Shown piece by piece: positions 48,401 through 51,009 of a stretch of 64,000 bases of DNA (within the stretch, counting starts at the first letter, position 1; each line of letters opens with the position of its first letter). The position numbers were made by a program, and so were the translations under genes. Source of the DNA: Rhipicephalus microplus (Eukaryota > Arthropoda > Arachnida > Ixodida > Ixodidae); assembly GCF_043290135.1 (NCBI RefSeq), contig NC_134704.1:13212001-13276000 (forward strand), read 5' to 3'. The notes beneath the pieces are model-generated. The model was not told the origin of the DNA and made no database searches. It saw only the letters and a program-made list of their open reading frames with translations.

Positions 48401-50699
48401 GCGATAGCAATATTTTGTTGGTAGTGCGTACTTCCCACACTTAGTGTATAAAATCTTTTTGAATTTGCTGTGCGGTCACTATGTGGCCTTAAGGGTGCAG
48501 TAGCATGTGTGCCTTTTGTAGTGGGCGGCTGGCTTAAGCTATGAAGTCATTATGATTATCTCATGTTCTGACGTCCGATGGCAATGTACACTTGTACACG
48601 CATTATTATGGTAATATTTCATGTTGTATTGTAAAGCATTTATACAGAATGCATGTGTTTGGGTAAAGCATGAAAGTTACTTCCCCTGCATTTCCAAGGA
48701 GACTGCTAGCAATACTGTCATTCTTCCATTGAAGCAATACATAACATATTCCAACAAAGCTTTTGCCACCTAATCTGCTGAGCACTTTTGCAATGTCTGC
48801 AAAACTGTCCAATTGTTTTTTCTCCTACTAATTTATTATCACCCAAAATCCTCATTAATTGTACGTCAAGAATCAGTAGGTCCAAGCAGTAGGTCAGTAG
48901 GTCCATAGAGAGTCAGCATGTCAGTAGGTCTAATCAAGTGTCAGACCTTAACTCTTTCGCTACCGCGGGAAAAGAAGCCGTTTTTACTAGTTATAAAAAT
49001 CTTTTTTTTCTTTGTGGCTAGATATTATTGTCTTATTTACATTCTTTGATACCAAACTGTAGCTAAATGAATGTTCTGTCGCATGAAAGTTACTTTCCCT
49101 GCATTTACAAGCAGAGGAAGTTATTTTCACCGTATTTACAAGCAGAGGCGTGTGTGGTATAATTACCGCTTGGCACGCAAAGGACCGAGGTTCGACCCTG
49201 CTCAGACCCAAAATTTCTTATTTGCATTTTTGTCGATTTGTCGACCATGCAAAGATGCTCAATTTTTCGTTCACACAAAGATGATGATTTTTCGCTCTCA
49301 ACCAACGATGCTGACACCACAACCAGAATTTCTGCGAAACGAGCTCTGTAACGCTATAGCGTTAATATCGGATATTCATATATACATACATGTACAATAA
49401 TGTGCTCTATTCCAATGATAGCTACATATGAAGGAACCTTAAAAAGGAGTTGACTAATAGTGTAAAAGTTTCGATGACTGCCAAAAAATATTTGGTGTAG
49501 TATTTGTTAAACTGATGCTTATGAAATGTCTCAGCAAATAAATAATTACGATATCATGAGAAAAAGAAAAAAAAAGGGGGCTAATAAAGGCAAGTCTCAG
49601 ATGCAGACCGGCAACTAGCTAGGCCAGTCTAAAACTAGACAGGTGGCAATCACATACTTTCAAAAACTTCATAAGCATGCCTAAGTGCTTTTTATTAAGC
49701 AATGGGTGACAGTCATATCACAGAAGCTTTCCCATGAATGTATGAATAAAGATTTACAGATGAGAACATTTTCAAGATCTTTTGTAGCCTTTTCAGCAAC
49801 ACACATGCTCCTTGCAAGATGTGCACTGATCTCCATCAGCTCAAGTGTGTGACAGTGAACCAACATAGACTGGGATACTCACGCACATAGATTCACATTC
49901 TTGAGCATGAGCCAGTGACCCTGTTGCAGGCTGTTTACCAACACACTATCTTGCCACTCAAAGCACCCATTGACAGCACCAGGCAGGCTGACAGCTTTTT
50001 CAAGTAGCTCAAGCTCTCTCATTGTAGATTTCCAGCCTGCAATAAAATGAAGATGCTTCATGTTGTTGCAGCGTGCCTTACCCCCTTTCAGCCCCAGAGG
50101 CAGAAGAAATGCCTGTTACATGCAACCAGTGAAATGTCTGAGCAGCTCTAAATTATAGCTGGTGATTCCATTTAAGTACCCCTTCAGAGAAACACTAAAT
50201 AACAATTTTAACCACTCAATTTACATGCTCAAACTATAGATATCTTTAATGCCTTTAGAAGCATAGCCAATGATTTTAGATTTACCACTGGCTGTCTTTG
50301 ATCAATCAAAAGGCCCATAGGCCAGCAGCACGGCAAGCAGCACGGATCCTACTCCACACATAGCTTAGCCAAGCACGGTCACACATGCTTCATCTTCACA
50401 TAACTTCTTATTTAAATGTCCAACTTTACTACATCTAGCTCAATATCATAAATCACGATACTGCACTCACCCCTACGTTCCAGTACAGTGCCAAGAACCT
50501 GGCGAAGGTGCTTGAGGCACATCAGTACATCATCAGGCTGTGCCACATCAGTTGGCATAATCTGATGCAGCCGATGCCGCAGCTTCAACAGTTTGTCTAT
50601 GTCCCCATCTATCAGCCTTTCAGATGCCCGTTTGAGAAGCTCATCCAACTGCCTGTCCACAGATGAAAGTAAGTGTTTGAGCTTCTTCAGCAGGTCCAC
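2817..50699 (-). CDS. MDN1: midasin (MDN1/Rea1), central portion, about 30 exons
   Basis: Midasin is a giant nuclear AAA+ ATPase that removes assembly factors from pre-60S ribosomal particles. The exons here join to about 1,650-1,690 residues. The first four hold the end of the AAA ring: CFEWQDSVL, then VLDRLNGLLEPDG, then DPKNGEISRAMRNR. The later exons are the helical linker, recognised from blocks such as EEEEREKKEREQSLFQY, LQGLEILLALGQDWEKGA, and RWKDISFWAIKQAVEKSHR. Reading phases agree at all junctions except around one uncertain small exon (9407-9516). Exon order runs from high to low coordinate. The family is about 5,000 residues or more, so the N-terminal AAA modules (above 50.7 kb) and the acidic and MIDAS C-terminus (below 2.8 kb) lie outside or were not seen. 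Introns range from about 84 bp to 6.9 kb and hold almost all the repeats listed here. The family call is firm; individual splice sites were read by eye. Confidence 0.95.
3488..3739 (-). CDS. MDN1: MDN1 linker exon (84 codons)
   Basis: Acceptor ATGCAG, donor GTGGGT; phase 0. The blocks LGEFEFRLQLLWPF, LLFNLWHFYSQYV and EPIEKKLK are strong midasin linker signatures in the right order. Confidence 0.95.
3885..4135 (+). pseudogene. 3' fragment of a LINE (zinc-knuckle tail), broken by a stop
   Basis: One frame reads EEQCTCCGGV, a stop codon, then EMMEHVLIECGDI. The Cys-x2-Cys...His...Cys layout (CTCC...EHVLIEC) is the C-terminal knuckle of many arthropod LINE ORF2 proteins. It is truncated at both ends and lies in an MDN1 intron. 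Confidence 0.6.
4319..4362. repeat. CATC microsatellite
   Basis: Imperfect tandem (catc)n and ccatc repeats following a T-run (4257-4276). Intronic. Confidence 0.8.
4615..4678 (-). repeat. SINE-A fragment (tail side)
   Basis: Contains the body words ggggtttaacatccc and ...atatgactgagag of the SINE seen complete at 15409. Only the end opposite the tRNA head remains. It abuts the MDN1 exon at 4706. Confidence 0.6.
4706..4805 (-). CDS. MDN1: MDN1 linker exon
   Basis: Acceptor TTTCAG, donor GTACAG; phase 2 in, phase 0 out. It encodes NWTQCLNGVVQKVRERSARW and ends HLLANLVQ. Spacing of the two Trp-containing positions matches the conserved linker. Confidence 0.9.
5170..5250. mobile_element. terminal hairpin fragment of the TIR element at 7517-8371
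   Basis: The first 28 bases nearly match the terminal inverted repeat at 7517 (ccgtatttactcacgtaatg), and the stretch folds on itself (ggcggggtcattacgtag). The rest of the element is missing; an A-run and a Tigger-like element follow. Confidence 0.7.
5265..6022. mobile_element. Tigger/pogo-like non-autonomous element (probable)
   Basis: The left side has ccattaaacgaaactcggtt and the right side ends tccgtttaagaggattccac. These are edge-like words of pogo/Tigger elements common in ticks. No transposase frame is open. Boundaries are approximate. Confidence 0.45.
6539..6633 (-). CDS. MDN1: MDN1 linker exon
   Basis: Acceptor TCACAG, donor GTAAGT; phase 0 in, phase 2 out. It encodes DWEKGAHRKISISPELNA and LVVRWRKMEL, continuing the conserved block of the preceding exon. 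Confidence 0.93.
7002..7097 (-). CDS. MDN1: MDN1 linker exon
   Basis: 32 codons, phase 0. Two acceptors are possible; the upstream one (TTTTTCAG before TTGAAA) keeps the spacing of the conserved block and was chosen. The end reads SPVMKVLQGLEILLALGQ, a strong midasin linker match. Confidence 0.92.
7241..7273. repeat. 15-bp perfect inverted repeat (hairpin)
   Basis: Left arm atagaagtggctcaa at 7241-7255, three-base spacer, exact reverse complement at 7259-7273. Intronic; no neighbouring feature explains it. Confidence 0.85.
7328..7409. repeat. minisatellite-like tandem of tatagtctgta
   Basis: Repeated variants of tatagtctgta and atctgtatagtctgt over about 80 bp, followed by a T-run. Units are imperfect. 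Confidence 0.7.
7517..8371. mobile_element. non-autonomous TIR DNA transposon, 855 bp, hAT-like
   Basis: Terminal inverted repeats of about 28 bp match at 25 positions (start ccgtatttactc, end gagtaaatacgg). Flanking 8-mers cacttata (7509-7516) and cacttgtt (8372-8379) match at 6 of 8, suggesting an old 8-bp target duplication. Inner copies of the terminal repeat at about 7573-7605 and 8279-8302 make the ends fold into hairpins. No transposase is encoded. It lies in an MDN1 intron. Confidence 0.75.
8990..9289 (-). CDS. MDN1: MDN1 linker exon (100 codons)
   Basis: Acceptor TTTGCAG, donor GTATGC; phase 0 both ends. It runs from YLSDNDVSVHADATLDVAL to RIEDLLVEFPGHPGLTK. The C-terminal part aligns with the conserved midasin block ending PDHPAL. 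Confidence 0.9.
9407..9516 (-). CDS. MDN1: possible MDN1 linker exon filling a phase gap
   Basis: The exon before ends in phase 1 and the one after starts in phase 0, so a connecting exon is needed. This open stretch (VPATWLLQHLLVRYLLW through GHAFFGSNLEQ) has the right length (110 nt) and a GTTTGT donor, and is helical. The acceptor (GTGGAG) has a poor pyrimidine tract; another acceptor shortly upstream also fits. The exon could also lie elsewhere in the 9290-11084 interval. Confidence 0.45.
9734..10566. mobile_element. hAT-like non-autonomous transposon, 833 bp, exact 8-bp TSD
   Basis: Ends are taggcttgtgcg and cgcacaagccta, a 12-bp perfect inverted repeat. The flanks gttttgag (9726-9733) and gttttgag (10567-10574) are an exact 8-bp duplication, the hallmark of hAT insertion. 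The interior is AT-rich with gaat/ttcg words and has no long frame. It sits in the MDN1 intron that also holds the uncertain exon. Confidence 0.88.
10635..10707. repeat. long hairpin, arms about 33 bp
   Basis: The words acctgttgaatgcaccata...tttgccaagagag and their reverse complement flank a 7-base loop (gtataat). One or two mismatches. About 70 bp right of the hAT element. Confidence 0.85.
11085..11304 (-). CDS. MDN1: MDN1 linker exon
   Basis: Acceptor CTACAG, donor GTAAGC; phase 0 in, phase 1 out. It starts with an acidic run (EFEDDEDEHSQPEKP) and ends RSTLQQHGAHL. The next clearly recognised exon (8990-9289) needs phase 0, so one more exon must lie between them. Confidence 0.9.
11561..11737 (-). 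CDS. MDN1: MDN1 linker exon with Glu/Lys coiled coil
   Basis: Acceptor GCATAG, donor GTGAGC; 59 codons, phase 0. The block NEEEEREKKEREQSLFQYRT followed by LFPSYSQ is a characteristic midasin linker signature (acidic/basic helix, then a Tyr-rich turn, then FPSY). Confidence 0.93.
12328..12535 (+). repeat. SINE-B, tRNA-Gly-derived
   Basis: The head reads ggcatggctctgtgccggaa then cacctgcctgccacgcagg, like the anticodon arm of tRNA-Gly(GCC), then a degraded B box (ctgggttccattg). The tail contains ttttcactcatgaacaaccc and gagatttctttgaaatgag, shared with copies at 23104 and 49135. Confidence 0.75.
13209..13289. repeat. imperfect inverted repeat
   Basis: aaagaaatatactttcttag near 13209 pairs with ctaagaaagtatattctttt near 13267, with one base inserted. 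Intronic, about 90 bp from the next MDN1 exon. Confidence 0.65.
13382..13582 (-). CDS. MDN1: MDN1 linker exon
   Basis: Acceptor CTGCAG, donor GTTGGT; 67 codons, phase 0 both ends. It runs from EVWHVLEQSLTFPSALPPH to HSGAVDWRK and includes the block LMALITNKGQQFLLLRSAL. Confidence 0.88.
13682..13741 (-). CDS. MDN1: MDN1 linker exon (small)
   Basis: Acceptor TTGCAG; 20 codons beginning LTHGVRMLAVLA. The donor was chosen as GTGGGT because it keeps phase 0 to the next exon and is closer to consensus than a GTTTCA site nine bases earlier. The exact end is therefore less certain than its existence. Confidence 0.78.
13887..13920. repeat. A-rich to G-run tract
   Basis: An A-rich stretch is followed by a run of about 18 G with one A. 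Low complexity; run length is likely unreliable. Confidence 0.8.
14236..14463 (-). CDS. MDN1: MDN1 linker exon
   Basis: Acceptor ATGTAG, donor GTCAGT; 76 codons, phase 0 both ends. It starts YEDLARQMRHCASTLAGVE and ends RDLCYPFLSGLAQ. Confidence 0.9.
14640..14819 (-). CDS. MDN1: MDN1 linker exon ending in a GC splice donor
   Basis: Acceptor GCACAG; 60 codons from LSYLEAERQLRDWSIMARLG to KKAHRAPNTQ, phase 0 in. The donor after CAG reads GCAAGT. This is a GC-AG intron. A GT donor four bases further would shift the frame of the next exon, which is in phase only with the GC donor. The sequence has a basic coiled-coil character (QQLKIKMKKLASKK). Confidence 0.9.
15409..15670 (-). repeat. SINE-A, complete copy with GATT tail
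   Basis: On the minus strand: a tRNA-like head at the right (A-box-like tggctaaggtgc, B-box-like gcgggataaaatcccgg), a body with ccaggtggtcgaaatttcc and tctcataatcatatga, and a (aatc)n tail at 15409-15437. Resembles tRNA-derived SINEs abundant in ixodid ticks (Ruka type), though the family name is from memory. Confidence 0.8.
16614..16756 (-). CDS. MDN1: MDN1 linker exon
   Basis: Acceptor TTCAAG, donor GTCAGT; phase 1 in, phase 0 out. The block LTLAQVGLCALQVLVPWDP followed by VDPLYKAALKLA is a recognisable midasin linker pattern (TQVGLL...P...DP in relatives). Confidence 0.9.
17572..18345 (-). pseudogene. RTE-like LINE fragment with RT motif, frameshifted
   Basis: One minus frame reads HLQSADDIALMSNSGDELQ and TKSRRVGLKINMHKTKIMC, the RT catalytic (ADD) region and the following helix of RTE-type LINEs. 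A second frame to the left reads KKKWAWARHVARRQDNRW, the typical downstream block. The two are in different frames. The 5' part is missing, and the 3' tail has catcattatcatcagcc. Lies in an MDN1 intron. Confidence 0.8.
18625..18651. repeat. AAAT microsatellite
   Basis: About six aaat units ahead of an MDN1 donor region; may be a SINE or LINE tail. Confidence 0.8.
18709..18884 (-). CDS. MDN1: MDN1 linker exon
   Basis: Acceptor CTGCAG, donor GTAAGT; phase 2 in, phase 1 out. It encodes LSHYGALNKWFSMVVSALP and RWETLKLPEFLKSLV, both helical. Confidence 0.88.
19700..19916 (-). repeat. SINE-C, tRNA-derived
   Basis: Read on the minus strand: A-box-like ttggttgctcaggggcctcg, B-box-like cgtttgattccgc, then a body ending gacggcgacatcgacgccgg. 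A related head occurs inverted at 32.6 and 33.4 kb. Confidence 0.65.
19990..20340. repeat. probable dispersed repeat with short open frame
   Basis: A GC-rich island among AT-rich introns. One plus frame is open from atggcggcgcgcgc (20055) to 20285 with no recognised domain. Wording resembles repeats seen widely in tick sequence, but this cannot be shown here. It lies in an MDN1 intron. Confidence 0.35.
20481..20644 (-). CDS. MDN1: MDN1 linker exon
   Basis: Acceptor TTTGCAG, donor GTATGT; phase 0 in, phase 2 out. It encodes NHHVYLTPIVTTSYCLIAE and ends LSHLNGPKSF plus a split Trp codon completed by the next exon. Confidence 0.86.
20943..21056 (-). CDS. MDN1: MDN1 linker exon
   Basis: Acceptor ATGCAG, donor GTAAGT; 38 codons, phase 0 in and out. 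It encodes DEMTTWWVEHLCGLWDA and ends NRTFLQ. The intron before it is 84 bp. Confidence 0.87.
21141..21397 (-). CDS. MDN1: MDN1 linker exon
   Basis: Acceptor TTTGCAG, donor GTACAT; phase 1 in, phase 0 out. About 86 codons from GEIALANLESACGLSQ to HAVAVALAAKNRSQ. A Gln/Ala/Asp-rich stretch in the middle is likely a loop. Confidence 0.88.
21441..21663 (-). repeat. SINE-A, diverged copy
   Basis: Shares acatgattatgag, agaaattttgaccatctgg and cgggtcagcagccgag with the copy at 15409, same orientation. Confidence 0.72.
21765..22937. mobile_element. hAT-like element, old copy (family shared with 38.3-40.6 kb)
   Basis: The blocks gaacgccaaatatttttag, cctgccgcatcagttgtg, gaggaaataacatctttgcc and a right end tatttgcacagctcta are shared in order with 40090-40587. 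The right end resembles the hAT end at 10566 (tattcgcacaagccta). The left end was not resolved. Confidence 0.6.
23104..23335 (+). repeat. SINE-B, tRNA-Gly-derived
   Basis: Head agatctcgtggctccgcagt and gaacacctgctagccacaca, B-box-like gggtttgatc, tail with caaccaatgacgccgacacc and tgaaacgagttctttaatgc. It ends about 18 bp from the donor of the MDN1 exon 23353-23492. Confidence 0.78.
23353..23492 (-). CDS. MDN1: MDN1 linker exon
   Basis: Acceptor TTTCAG, donor GTCTGT; phase 2 in, phase 1 out. It encodes LSQCAWDALCGREVIGQL and ends DILQGHFEQ. A SINE copy ends about 20 bp past the donor. Confidence 0.87.
23989..27729 (-). CDS. LINE ORF2: endonuclease, reverse transcriptase, RNase H
   Basis: 1246 residues. 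The N-terminal APE-type endonuclease shows WNVRGL, QETHLK, VVGDLNAHNPLWGD and GSDHFPIM. The reverse transcriptase shows SYRPIAL, FLDLEKAYDTTW, GVPQGGVLSCTLF and the catalytic YVDD. The RNase H shows FYTDASKSHAGVAY, TAEAYALL, FTDSLSVV and WVPGHRSIEGN. A final Cys-x2-Cys...His...Cys knuckle reads CGRCGDRLTVLHVLLEC. The protein copies and inserts the element by target-primed reverse transcription. It begins 44 nt after the ORF1 stop. All key residues seen are present. The extreme C-terminus holds a 7-residue tandem duplication (LNVFSPT twice). Confidence 0.95.
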   Translation of the reverse strand: MDTQILQWNVRGLLHNLDDIRELLNKHTPKVLCVQETHLKSTQTNFLKQYAIFRKDRDDAAASSGGVAIIVDKGVACKQLNLRTSLEAVAVRAVLFGKLLTITSIYIPPCYQLSKTEFQSFIDELPPPYIVVGDLNAHNPLWGDSRLDARGRLIEHFLFSSGACLLNKKESTYYSTTHNTYSSIDLSIVSSTLIPYLEWSVLKNPFGSDHFPIMLKLTKEDTCSPDFPRWNTKSANWELFREITFLDGDEIADFNIDDAVAFLTGFIIDAAVKCIKQTNGMTNKRRIPWWNDDCRKARNRQNKAWRLLRNYPTAENLNNFKQVKSQARRTRRLAKKESWNRYISGINSYSDETKVWNRVNKLMGRETHPLPLVNSRGESLEEQADCLGEHFEYVSSASNYTETFLKFKEREERQPLKCKRPSSESYNCPFTLAELKASLACCNNSAPGVDRITYEMVKYLHPEALKTLLTLFNNMWAAGYIPLSWKEAIVIPVLKQGKDPSLAASYRPIALTSCLCKIYEKMINRRLIHFLESNSILDPLQCGFREGRSTTDHLVRIETSIRDAFIHRQFVLSVFLDLEKAYDTTWRFGILRDLVTMGIRGNMLNTIKSYLSNRTFRVKVGNALSRTFTQETGVPQGGVLSCTLFIVKMNSLQSVIPSAMFYSVYVDDVQMSFKSCNMSVCERQVQLGMNKFSKWADENGFKINTKKSTCILFSNKRGVMPQPNVAIKGDQLSVSSEHKFLGTTLDSKLTFIPHIKYVKMKCLKAMNVLKLLSRTTWGSDRMCLLKLYKSLVGSRLDYASIIYHSATPSALEILDPVHHLGIRLATGAFRTSPIQSLYVESNQWSLHLQRSYSSFTYFIKVRANIKHPSYSTLNDMTAATLFHNRPTVRKPFSLRVRNLCEEMGVPLLELCPTPTGILLPPWQWQLIHCDTSFVEITKHAPEAHIKMHFRELQSNYSCVEFYTDASKSHAGVAYAAVGPSFSESGVLHPETSIFTAEAYALLSAVKHIRKSNIQKSIIFTDSLSVVNALRSLFRFRNPIIIELYSVLCTAYMSNQHITICWVPGHRSIEGNVLADQMATSIIMRAINPTATVPATDLKSFLRKKLRNHWQRLWDTEINNKLHLIKPRLGYWPSATRTRRTDVLFCRLRIGHTYGTHNFLLTGDEPPTCGRCGDRLTVLHVLLECAEAERERKKYFALAYRYNLPLHPIMFLGEKPLFNTKSVLSFLKDVVLNVFSPTLNVFSPTGS
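27774..28961 (-). CDS. LINE ORF1: gag-like nucleic-acid-binding protein
   Basis: About 395 residues from the likely start MASSFPPLPDRPQKRG. The open frame extends upstream to 29114, but that part is leader-like. Three CCHC knuckles are visible: CFKCQQFGHSSQNC, CAKCSADEHTSDAC and CVNCNGEHAAYSRSC. The C-terminus is Pro/Ala/Ser-rich. The protein packages element RNA. The start choice is inferred from sequence character. Confidence 0.9.
   Translation of the reverse strand: MASSFPPLPDRPQKRGRTDEVFQFYGHQRVSFPRFHVVHADTPGKPVRTISPFLVSKSLTEIFGPGYKASRMASGDLLLELRDQKQYEKLPNLKKFADTKLIVTPHRTMNTTRGVVSDDDLLGLTEAELLEGFSEQNVINVKRIRMRRDGKEIQTKHLILTFNSSVLPDSVEAGYIKLRVRPYIPNPLRCFKCQQFGHSSQNCRGRLTCAKCSADEHTSDACENSPHCVNCNGEHAAYSRSCPSWKKEKEIVTIKVKQNISFREARRQVSYLPETSFAEVARQGAAPRRPPAPVWHTCSEPAVTPSAPTAVAASAAPPSKKDPPTSGLGAAKALSLEARPSKQPQRSQERLSSASLEAMDTTSSVRAQQAPKDRRDFVDQSKKEKSRVSAPGKGP
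29802..29837 (+). promoter_or_regulatory. TATA box plus arthropod initiator
   Basis: tatatata at 29802-29809 and tcagtt at 29832-29837, about 30 bases apart, the expected spacing between TATA and a TCAGT-type start site. It points away from MDN1. Confidence 0.65.
29890..30030 (+). CDS. short hypothetical ORF behind the promoter
   Basis: 46 codons starting MNSNESTNTMIDVPSTSA, Ser/Thr/His-rich, no recognised domain. Before the stop, the sequence caagtaagt provides a strong splice donor (30027), so the real product may continue in an unseen exon. Could be non-coding. Confidence 0.35.
   Translation: MNSNESTNTMIDVPSTSAALSHTCVRVHSFNTPSYNHVNQFSHRPK
29977..30121 (+). repeat. 61-bp tandem repeat, 2.4 units, each with a GTAAGT donor
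   Basis: tttaacacccc recurs at 29977, 30038 and 30099, exactly 61 bp apart. The first two units both carry acccaagtaagtcgca, placing GTAAGT at 30027 and 30088. Confidence 0.9.
30218..30576 (-). CDS. MDN1: MDN1 linker exon (longest in window)
   Basis: Acceptor TTCACAG, donor GTAAGT; phase 0 in, phase 2 out. About 119 codons beginning ARLVQQHLEHFLVSS and ending EEAASAFERAS. The helical, Leu-rich sequence is typical of the linker. The following intron (6.7 kb) holds the full-length LINE and a promoter-like repeat. Confidence 0.88.
30712..31040. repeat. possible dispersed repeat beginning tttaaagggatcgac
   Basis: The edge tttaaagggatcgacaacc resembles starts of tick DNA repeats. No partner end was identified. 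Intronic. Confidence 0.3.
31523..31618 (-). repeat. SINE-A fragment
   Basis: aggtttaatgtcacgagaca, catatgattatgagag and ttcgaccacctggggcac match the body of SINE-A. The tRNA head is missing; an aat microsatellite marks the tail. Confidence 0.65.
31845..32013 (-). CDS. MDN1: MDN1 linker exon
   Basis: Acceptor CTCAG, donor GTAAGG; phase 2 in, phase 0 out. It encodes VQLVLRHGCLEARLPCL, then LHVHSLLKQVLSSLRAYL, and ends NEFYSK. A nearby alternative acceptor two bases on would break the phase, which favours this boundary. Confidence 0.86.
32098..32212 (-). CDS. MDN1: MDN1 linker exon
   Basis: Acceptor AAACAG, donor GTCAGT; phase 1 in, phase 2 out. The peptide runs from DALVLPEDLPLDICHFPD to TEAFAM. 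It is separated from the next exon by only 84 bp. Confidence 0.86.
32439..33637. mobile_element. foldback-like element with about 300-370-bp inverted arms
   Basis: The left arm (about 32439-32812) and right arm (about 33335-33637) are inverted copies at roughly 65-80% identity. Shared words include caagtgggtcgtt(c/g)aatgc and ccgtaaccactatcgc against its complement. Each arm holds a SINE-C-like tRNA head. It could be one foldback transposon or two opposite insertions. No protein is encoded. Confidence 0.55.
33663..33828. mobile_element. MITE, 166 bp, TA-flanked inverted ends
   Basis: Ends are tacagtagact and agtctactgta, a perfect 11-bp inverted repeat including the TA target. Internal words (aacttaaagggaccag) relate it to the partial copy near 60144. 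Tigger/mariner-like size and target. Confidence 0.8.
35026..35273 (-). CDS. MDN1: MDN1 linker exon
   Basis: Acceptor TTGCAG, donor GTCACA; phase 2 in, phase 1 out. It encodes EVLPLPLQLQMEPEKMLD, an ERTSRADWCQRLQWLQQL helix, and ends ALSTSIVT. The donor is not the strongest form, but the reading frame closes just after it and the next exon continues in phase. Confidence 0.87.
35811..35998 (-). CDS. MDN1: MDN1 linker exon
   Basis: Acceptor TTGCAG, donor GTACTG; phase 0 in, phase 2 out. The peptide begins AACKSLLSIPWDSLGFP and ends ASASDLP. It is a helical linker segment without a recognised motif, joined in phase to its neighbours. Confidence 0.85.
36057..36096. repeat. T-rich low-complexity tract
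   Basis: Runs of T broken by cc; intronic, 55 bp past an MDN1 acceptor on the plus side, so it forms that intron's pyrimidine-poor side on the coding strand. Confidence 0.7.
37569..37717 (-). CDS. MDN1: MDN1 linker exon
   Basis: Acceptor TTGCAG, donor GTACGT; phase 1 in, phase 0 out. The peptide includes VAALCVQRLETGLPPKDAV and ends ATWDTEEAQ. Phase links it to both neighbours. Confidence 0.86.
38050..38170 (-). CDS. MDN1: MDN1 exon: start of the linker
   Basis: Acceptor TTACAG, donor GTAAGA; phase 0 in, phase 1 out. The peptide starts DSAGCFDKWDGHS and includes LPQASGPFLESH. It follows the AAA part in phase and is less conserved, as expected of the linker. Confidence 0.85.
38501..39619 (+). 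pseudogene. CR1/L2-like LINE reverse transcriptase, 5'-truncated
   Basis: The frame is open from about 38501 without a proper start to the stop at 39619 (first Met at 38606). RT motifs: VIFLDFQKAFDLV, SGVPQGSVLG, LFADDCILY (catalytic FADD) and YKYLGVTITNNLSWN. It ends in the usual C-terminal helix region (NIHSFEQLEF). The endonuclease and N-terminal RT are missing, so it is dead on arrival, yet no stop codons have accumulated. Sense is opposite to MDN1. Confidence 0.9.
39620..39852 (+). repeat. LINE 3' UTR with internal duplication and AAATA-type tail
   Basis: Two related blocks of about 85 bp (gcattcctgtatttgttcaa against gtactcttgtgtatgtgttc) and a tail of aaat units at 39834-39850, typical of CR1/L2 3' ends. 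Confidence 0.7.
41027..41215 (-). repeat. SINE-A, degraded copy
   Basis: ctggggttttatgggctaaa and gatatgattatgaaatccag match SINE-A; a second copy begins directly after it. Confidence 0.65.
41217..41458 (-). repeat. SINE-A, nearly complete copy
   Basis: gttggggtttaacatcccaa, gattatgagaggcactgcag, gaccacctggggttgtttaa, then the tRNA-like head (gattcgatcctgcgacctgc). Head-to-tail with the copy at 41027. Confidence 0.8.
41592..41676 (-). CDS. MDN1: MDN1 exon: AAA domain, MDPKNGEISRAMRNR block
   Basis: Acceptor TTTCAG, donor GTAAAG; phase 2 in, phase 0 out. It encodes RLIMTMDPKNGEISRAMRN and ends VEIFVPGE. The paired arginines of the RAMRNR motif are the sensor/arginine-finger-like element typical of midasin AAA units. 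Confidence 0.96.
41677..44045. other. MDN1 intron without gene
   Basis: No exon recognised. At 42303-42390 three loose units contain atgatgtcac, catgatgacatc and gtgacgtcatcatg (a TGACGTCA palindrome inside). The 43.0-43.8 kb part has purine-rich low-complexity runs. No long frame resembles a known protein. Confidence 0.5.
44046..44162 (-). CDS. MDN1: MDN1 exon: AAA domain, VLDRLNGLLEPDG block
   Basis: Acceptor ATGCAG, donor GTTGTA; phase 2 in and out. The exon encodes ASVLDRLNGLLEPDGVLPL and continues to KPHPDF, a highly conserved AAA stretch of midasin. The intron before it is 5.7 kb and is filled with repeats. Confidence 0.95.
45125..45350 (+). pseudogene. 3' end of a Jockey-like LINE
   Basis: The frame reads TSPKAWERLLRDTSLEVQLQ then VIQQAEEVAARHGLI and a stop, then aataaag and a CT-rich tail. 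This is the usual C-terminus of Jockey/R1-type ORF2 proteins. Only the last 50-60 codons remain. Confidence 0.7.
45351..48660. other. MDN1 intron, mostly unassigned
   Basis: Mixed AT-rich sequence with GC-richer patches at 46.54-46.74 and 47.0-47.9 kb. No reading frame matches a family I recognise. The GC patches may be repeat remains; no promoter or exon can be supported. Confidence 0.4.
48698..49081. repeat. dispersed repeat, copy 1 (second at 61455)
   Basis: gactgctagcaatactgtca, gaagcaatacataacatatt, ctcaactctttcgctac-type and gtagctaaatgaatgttctg words recur in order at 61455-61805, same orientation. No terminal inverted repeat and no frame. It lies between two copies of a 30-bp sequence (gcatgaaagttactt). 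Confidence 0.8.
49082..49148. repeat. 30-bp tandem units (ctgcatttacaagcagagg)
   Basis: Two adjacent units at 49082-49148 and a third, gcatgaaagttacttcccct, at 48669-48698. The 48698-49081 repeat lies between unit one and unit two. Confidence 0.75.
49135..49372 (+). repeat. SINE-B, tRNA-derived
   Basis: B-box-like gaggttcgaccctgc, body ttgtcgatttgtcgaccatg, end gcgaaacgagctctgtaacg and ctatagcgtt, matching the copies at 12328 and 23104. Confidence 0.78.
49883..50036 (-). CDS. MDN1: MDN1 exon: AAA domain, CFEW block
   Basis: Acceptor TTGCAG, donor GTGAGT; phase 1 in, phase 2 out. It carries GCFEWQDSVLVNSLQQGHW followed by LMLKNVNLC. This is the midasin block where other family members have a hydrophobic strand ending in Asp (Walker B-like). 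Here the acidic position reads Lys (LMLKN). Confidence 0.95.
50471..50699 (-). CDS. MDN1: MDN1 exon (first in window): helical segment before the last AAA core
   Basis: The exon starts after a CATGCAG acceptor at phase 0 (VDLLKKLKHLL) and ends at a GTGAGT donor at phase 1 (VLERRG). It is rich in Leu, Lys and Arg and is probably helical. It joins in phase to the CFEW exon, which fixes its place in midasin. No exon upstream of it was found in the 13 kb to the right. Confidence 0.88.
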
Positions 50700-51009
50700 C
50701 TGCATGGAAAATAAGAGGTCTGAAATTAGCACAGCTAGAGACACAGATGACTTAAAGAGTGCACATACTTTTTATTGCCAACAGAAATACATAGAAGCAT
50801 AGTAAAAGAATTGCCCAACAACCTCAATGTGTAATTGCGAGGATTTAGCTAGTAATAGCACGGCACATATAAGAAAGAAACACAGCACACACATAAATAG
50901 ATAGGTGCTCAACTTCCGTCTGTTTATTCTATGTCCTTCACACCCATCTTTTACATGCGCAAAAAAAGGGTGTGAAGGGTGTGGAATAAGCAGTTGAAAG
51001 TTTAGCACC

